From assembly GCA_022410635.1 (NCBI GenBank), contig JAJVDF010000029.1, forward strand, positions 938,248-1,002,247: a stretch of 64,000 nucleotides of DNA, written 5' to 3'. The translations under genes and the position numbers were made by a program. Positions 60,665-64,000 of this stretch are shown one piece after another. The stretch comes from Tretioscincus oriximinensis (taxonomy: Eukaryota > Chordata > Lepidosauria > Squamata > Gymnophthalmidae). How positions within the stretch are numbered: position 1 is the first letter of the stretch; every line of letters starts with the position of its first letter. A model generated the notes under the pieces. The model had not been told where the DNA came from and searched no databases. It worked only from the letters and a program-made list of their open reading frames with translations.

Positions 60665-60895
60665 TCGGATTCCATGCTCTCAAGTATCAACTTCTTGCCT
60701 GTCTCTCCAGTTCAGAAATGGTACCTAAGAATTCATTATAATAGCCACTATTCTCCATCATTTTTTCCAATCTCTTCTTAAGTAAGAATCTCTTCTTTTA
60801 GGTATGTAACAATGAACATACCTTTTGAGATTAATTTCCATAGACTGATGGTCCTTTGGTGAAAAAAAGTGATCCTCTCATATTCTGACATGTAT
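60665..60895 (-). mobile_element. CR1-like LINE relic
   Basis: 'TTAATTTCCATAGACTGATG' followed by GTCCTTTGGTGAAAAAAAGT parallels the better preserved 'AAATTCCACAGGCAGATGAC' and 'CCTCTGGGTGAAAAA' of the CR1 at 31260. Diverged. Confidence 0.45.
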
Positions 60896-61312
60896 TATAT
60901 GTATATAGGTAAATCAGTTGCAGCCGCTGAGCGCTCCACAGGGGGTTCGGTGACGGACTGTATAGAGTTATTTGGCAATGTTTACCTTCATTAATGGCTC
61001 CATCTCCCCGTGGGAACTGCCATGTTGGGGGAACTCCACCCTCCGTTCCTCCAATATGGCGCTACCGGTGCTGCCCTCTCTCCCAGCAGACAAGGGGAAT
61101 GAAGGAGAAGCCATCTCCTTGGCTGCTGGGAAAGAGGGTGGCACCGGTAGTGCCAAGTTGGGGGAATGGAGGGCAGAGTTCCCCCAACATGGCAGTTCCC
61201 ACGGGGAAATGGAGCCATTAATGAAGATAAAAATTGCCAAATAACTCTATGTGGTCCGTCACCAAACCCCCTATAGAGCGCTCAGTGGCTGCTGCTGAGA
61301 TATACATATGTA
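60893..61312. repeat. About 420-bp near-perfect palindrome (fold-back MITE)
   Basis: The two halves mirror each other about position 61106: GCGCTCCACAGGGGGTTCGG at 60931 pairs with the complement at 61281, and CCGTGGGAACTGCCATG at 61009 pairs with 61203-61187. The centre also folds (CCCAGCAG ... CTGCTGGG). By symmetry, both strands carry nearly identical 90-codon frames (60972-61244 + and 60968-61240 -). Both start M-A-x-F-x-F-INGSISPWELPCWG. The frames are a by-product of symmetry. The ends taper into GTATAT/ATATAC. Probably a fold-back DNA element. Confidence 0.85.
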
Positions 61313-61318
61313 GAGTAC

Positions 61319-61635
61319 TGTTTTTATTGTTATATGTTCCCTGATCTGGTTTTGGAGGGAAGGTTGAACTATATTTGAACTTGGTTGAGTCCTGGGCAAT
61401 TTTCCCTGGGATTATGCAGGAAAAACGTGCTCTTGCAAGAATTGTATTTAATTGCATGACGTTTTGGCGGGAAGTATTGGCTGCAGTGATTGGCTGGTGT
61501 ACAGTATATAAGGAACTCCTCTGCCAGAGGACAGTCACTGAAGACCAAACACAGATGCCAGTCTGAGCTGAAATAAATCACTTTCTGAGCTGAACTCCCT
61601 TTCTGTCAGAGTGGTCCTTCTTCTAGGGGCATCAC
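61319..61635 (+). mobile_element. Candidate solo LTR with compact promoter
   Basis: Starts TGTTTTTATTG and ends GGGGCATCACA (TG..CA). In order it shows TGACGT (61457), an E2F-like TTTTGGCGGGAA (61462-61473), two ATTGG inverted CCAAT boxes (61476, 61490), TATATAAG (61505-61512) and AATAAA (61572-61577). TATA box followed about 65 bp later by a poly(A) signal is the layout of a retroviral-type LTR. No target duplication or internal coding region was found, so an LTR fragment or another promoter-bearing repeat is possible. Confidence 0.45.
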
Positions 61636-61937
61636 AGATCCTTTTTTTATTTGATGTCATGTGATAAAGGATTTCTCCCCCTCTATTCACTTTCTCCATC
61701 AGCCTGTCTATGCATTAATACACTCAGAAGCAAAGGATATGGGAACCTAGGGCAGGATCTTCTTAATAGTGGCCTCCAGATTATAGAATAGTATTTTCAC
61801 TTGAGGTGTGACAAGCATCATCACTATATGCTTTCAGCAAACACATGTCTTTAGCATGGTCTTTAGTTGAAACAACACTTTTATCACTGTTGATTTCAAT
61901 ATGTTAATTTTGTTTCCTGTTTTTATTGGGGGTGGAG

Positions 61938-62230
61938 GGAGGAGGAGGAGAAGTAGTAGTAGTAGTAGTAGTGGGTTTTTATACTCTGCTTCTCTCACCT
62001 GAAGAGACTCAAAGCGACTTACAAACTATTTTTTGCCTGAAGTCTTACATTCTATCTTTCCCATCACATTGAGATGATGATTACCATTAATATACTTGTG
62101 ATTTCCCAGTTTCTAACGGCTAAGTTGGCTGAAGCTAAGACCAGTAGCGGGCACTCACCCCTCTCCACAGCAGACACATGGATCTCAAAGAAATGATCTC
62201 TCTTTTGAAAGGCCAGTTCTTAACCTTTGC
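61938..62230 (-). mobile_element. SINE family B, old copy with (GTA)n tail
   Basis: Reversed SINE B order: a (AGTAGT)n/GGAGGAG tail, TTTATACTCTGC, ACTCAAAGCGACTTACAA, then 'TCTTACATTCTATCTTTCCC', 'CTAAGTTGGCTGAAGCTAAG' and 'CACCCCTCTCCACAGC'. Confidence 0.65.
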
Positions 62231-62257
62231 CCCACCGCCACATCTTTTAAGATGGTA

Positions 62258-62341
62258 TAGAAGAAGGAGAAGAACTTGGTTCTTATTCCCCGCTTTTCTC
62301 ACCTTTCAAAGGGACTCAAAGCGGCTTACAAGGATATAGGA
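62258..62341 (-). mobile_element. SINE family B, 3' fragment
   Basis: AAGAACTTGGTTCTTATTCC, CCGCTTTTCTCACCTTTC and CAAAGCGGCTTACAAGG match the 3' end of 5556-5862. Truncated at about 84 bp. Confidence 0.75.
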
Positions 62342-62374
62342 GTGTAAATAAATAAATAAATGCTTTTATATACT

Positions 62375-62700
62375 CCAATGAAGTCCCTGCCTGAAGAGAC
62401 CTAAACATGGCAGCCTAATTTCATAAGGAAAGTGTTCCAGTTCCTTGATAATTTAAGCTATGGTATCTTTTTCTGCACTTTTTCCAGTTCCACAATACTC
62501 TTTACTGAGATGTTGTTACCAGAATTGTATACGATATTCCAAGTACGGCCTCATCGTGGATTTATAAAGAGAAACAATGATGCTTAAAACATTTATTTCC
62601 TATTTTTTCCTAATCACCCTTAACATTGATTTTTCTTTTGCTGCTTCTGTGCTCTGTATTAACCACCTTCATTGAGCAACATTTCATTGTAAATCAGTAC
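62375..62700 (-). mobile_element. CR1 LINE relic
   Basis: 'CACTTTTTCCAGTTCCACAA', 'GATATTCCAAGTACGGCC', 'GTGGATTTATAAAGAG' and 'TTATTTCCTATTTTTTCC' correspond in order to the CR1 copy at 690-860. Diverged, frames broken. Confidence 0.65.
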
Positions 62701-63086
62701 ACCAACTGCCTTTTAACTAAACACCTCATTCTCTCTGCAAGTTTAGAGGAGGGGAGTTTATGCATGTGACAATATTCTCCAACAGCATGCTTGAAAAAAA
62801 AGGTAAACCTTGGACGAATGTAAAAAGAAAGCAGTCAGCTATTATTTTTTTTCTTTACATAGCTTTCTCTTACTTATGACAAGCACTTCTGAAAAACAAT
62901 GTACCGGTAACCATTCAGTCCATTATAGGTATTCAGAGTTATGCAACCACTTCTAGTACAGCATCATTTTATAGATACAGAAGAACTAGAAGTTTCTCTC
63001 AGCACCTCAGTCCCATGGTATTGTGATTGATTTCAAACAAATAGCTGTTTTAATCTAGGTCCAGAAACTCTAGCATGGGAAAGGGG

Positions 63087-63232
63087 AAGCCTTATAGCAC
63101 TTTAGATACCAACACGAAAAAGGTAGGCAGCATGTGCTTTTATAGACAAGGTTACTTCGTCTGAAGAAGTAGACTTGCCTACGAAAGGTGATGCCATCTT
63201 CCCTTTTATTGTTAGTTTCCAAAGTGCTACAA
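63087..63232. mobile_element. Diverged fold-back repeat
   Basis: Left arm 'CTTATAGCACTTTAGATACC' and the complement of the right arm 'CTTGTAGCACTTTGGAAACT' match imperfectly, around a centre with TCTGAAGAAGTAGACTTGCC. Same family as 6628-6811, older. Confidence 0.55.
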
Positions 63233-63565
63233 GACCCCCCCGCCCTTGCCGGCATTATGATTGTAATACTTCTGCTGCACTCAGTTCAACCACACTATTC
63301 TGTTATTGTCTTTCTTGCAAACACATCCAGCGAGATTCAAATCATATGTTAGTTACCTTACCTTTTAGGAAAAAGATAGCATAAAGATGCCCCGAGCAAG
63401 TTGAAATCAGGGCTTTTTGTCTGACAGCTTACACTTCTAAACAATCAACAAGGCAGCATCTTGGAAGGGAATGCATGTTTGTGGGTAATTTGCATATTTA
63501 TGTGTCGGGGTTCGCCATTAGTGATATATATTAATTGACATTAATATATTTAATATAAAATATAG

Positions 63566-64000
63566 AGACGACGCATGCACGGCTGAGAGCCAGACGTAGG
63601 TCGGGTCTCCTCCGCAAGCCGCCAAATTAAAAAAATAAAAAAGCTCAGCTAGAATCCGGAGAAAAAATACAGAAAAGACAGACGGAGACGGCGGAGAGAT
63701 CGGGGCTTCATTCTAAAGCAAAAAAGAACGGAATCGCTGCAAAACGAGCGGATTCCAAGCGAAAGAACGACGCCCGATCGCCTGGCAACCCGCCCGAAGG
63801 AGGCTACCGGTAGGAACGCTTTCATATAAAAAAAAAAAAAAAAAAAATGTCTACACTCAATTTAGATCAGTCGGAGCCGTCAACAGCAATAAAAAGTGAC
63901 TTAGCCCTAAATAAGCTAGATCAGCTTATACAAGGGCAAGTCAAGATAAGTGGAGAAATATCCAAAATTAATATGGAAATAACGAAAATTGACAAAAGAT
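63566..64000 (+). mobile_element. L1 LINE, 5' end (5' UTR and start of ORF1), cut by window end
   Basis: A CpG-bearing leader (GAGACGACGCATGCACGGC ... ) of about 280 bp, a 20-A tract (63828-63847), then an ORF1-like reading frame open to the window end. A preserved 5' end is unusual, because most LINE copies here are 5'-truncated, so this could be a full-length insertion. Antisense to GLP1R in intron 3. The exact 5' boundary is uncertain by some tens of bases. Confidence 0.7.
63847..64000 (+). CDS. L1 ORF1 protein, N-terminal 51 codons (partial)
   Basis: ATG at 63847, intact to the window end, beginning MSTLNLDQSEPSTAIKSDLA and continuing into a heptad-like stretch (LNKLDQLIQGQVKISGEISK, INMEITKIDK). 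A charged, coiled-coil-forming N-terminus is what L1 ORF1 RNA-binding chaperones have. The RRM and CTD parts would lie beyond the window. The start codon is placed directly after an A tract, and no other ATG in frame is close. Confidence 0.65.
   Translation, partial: MSTLNLDQSEPSTAIKSDLALNKLDQLIQGQVKISGEISKINMEITKIDKR

Larger units (their letters stand above)
59014..64000 (-). other. GLP1R intron 3 (start; continues past window)
   Basis: No exon 3 signature (CNRTFD, CPWYLPW) was found on the minus strand up to 63540. Contents listed separately: SINE-like fragment, CR1 relics, palindrome, candidate LTR, SINE B copies and L1 5' end. A G-rich tract sits at about 59990-60020. Confidence 0.75.

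Noticed and set aside
60968..61244. Paired 90-codon ORFs as a novel small protein
   Set aside because: The near identity of both strands is forced by the palindrome, so it is not evidence of coding.
63340..63400. Possible exon ending at a GTAAGG donor (minus strand, near 63363)
   Set aside because: The translation does not resemble any GLP1R N-terminal exon and no good acceptor pairs with it.
59014..63540. GLP1R exons 1-3
   Set aside because: Scanned for the expected CNRTFD, YACWPDG and CPWYLPW signatures on the minus strand without success. They probably lie beyond 64000.
1..64000. CRISPR array, operon or bacterial-type system
   Set aside because: No spaced direct repeats and no dense gene packing. 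The window is vertebrate intronic and intergenic DNA.

Overview
This window is vertebrate nuclear DNA, almost certainly from a squamate reptile (lizard or snake). It is AT-rich and packed with CR1 and L2-like LINE fragments, tRNA-derived SINEs that end in TTC-rich tails, hAT and Tc1/mariner MITEs, and the 5' end of an L1. Two real genes are present, both split by introns and arranged tail to tail. No operons, CRISPR arrays or genuine tRNA genes were seen.

Gene 1 is SAYSD1 on the + strand. Exon 1 (CDS 5017-5148) lies in a CpG-rich promoter island, and exon 2 (CDS 8674-9009) carries the SAYSVFN motif. The product is 155 aa. Gene 2 is GLP1R, the class B1 receptor for glucagon-like peptide 1, on the - strand. 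Ten coding exons, equivalent to human exons 4-13, are readable from 59013 down to 15344. They encode 362 complete codons, from the end of the extracellular domain through TM1-TM7 to the C-terminal tail and stop codon. Exons 1-3 were not found and should lie beyond position 64000. The convergent GLP1R-SAYSD1 order is the one I know from human chromosome 6p21.2, which supports orthology.

Layout: 1-4800 is a repeat-rich upstream flank (CR1, SINE, MITEs, one 376-bp assembly gap). 4826-9764 is SAYSD1 with its 3' UTR. 9765-15343 is the tail-to-tail interval, including a young hAT insertion with a perfect 8-bp target duplication and probably the GLP1R 3' UTR. 15344-59013 holds GLP1R exons 13 to 4, with large introns; introns 7 and 8 are about 18.9 and 8.9 kb. 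59014-64000 is the start of GLP1R intron 3. It contains a roughly 420-bp palindrome, a promoter-bearing candidate solo LTR, and the 5' UTR and ORF1 start of an L1 truncated by the window edge.

Most of the unusual structure is in mobile DNA: several long palindromes and hairpins, a MITE with an internal 42-bp minisatellite, a decayed C2H2 zinc-finger fragment in GLP1R intron 9, and a GC-rich island of unknown origin in intron 7. I saw no convincing new multi-gene system. Repeat family names rest on recognised motifs and termini, not on a database search.
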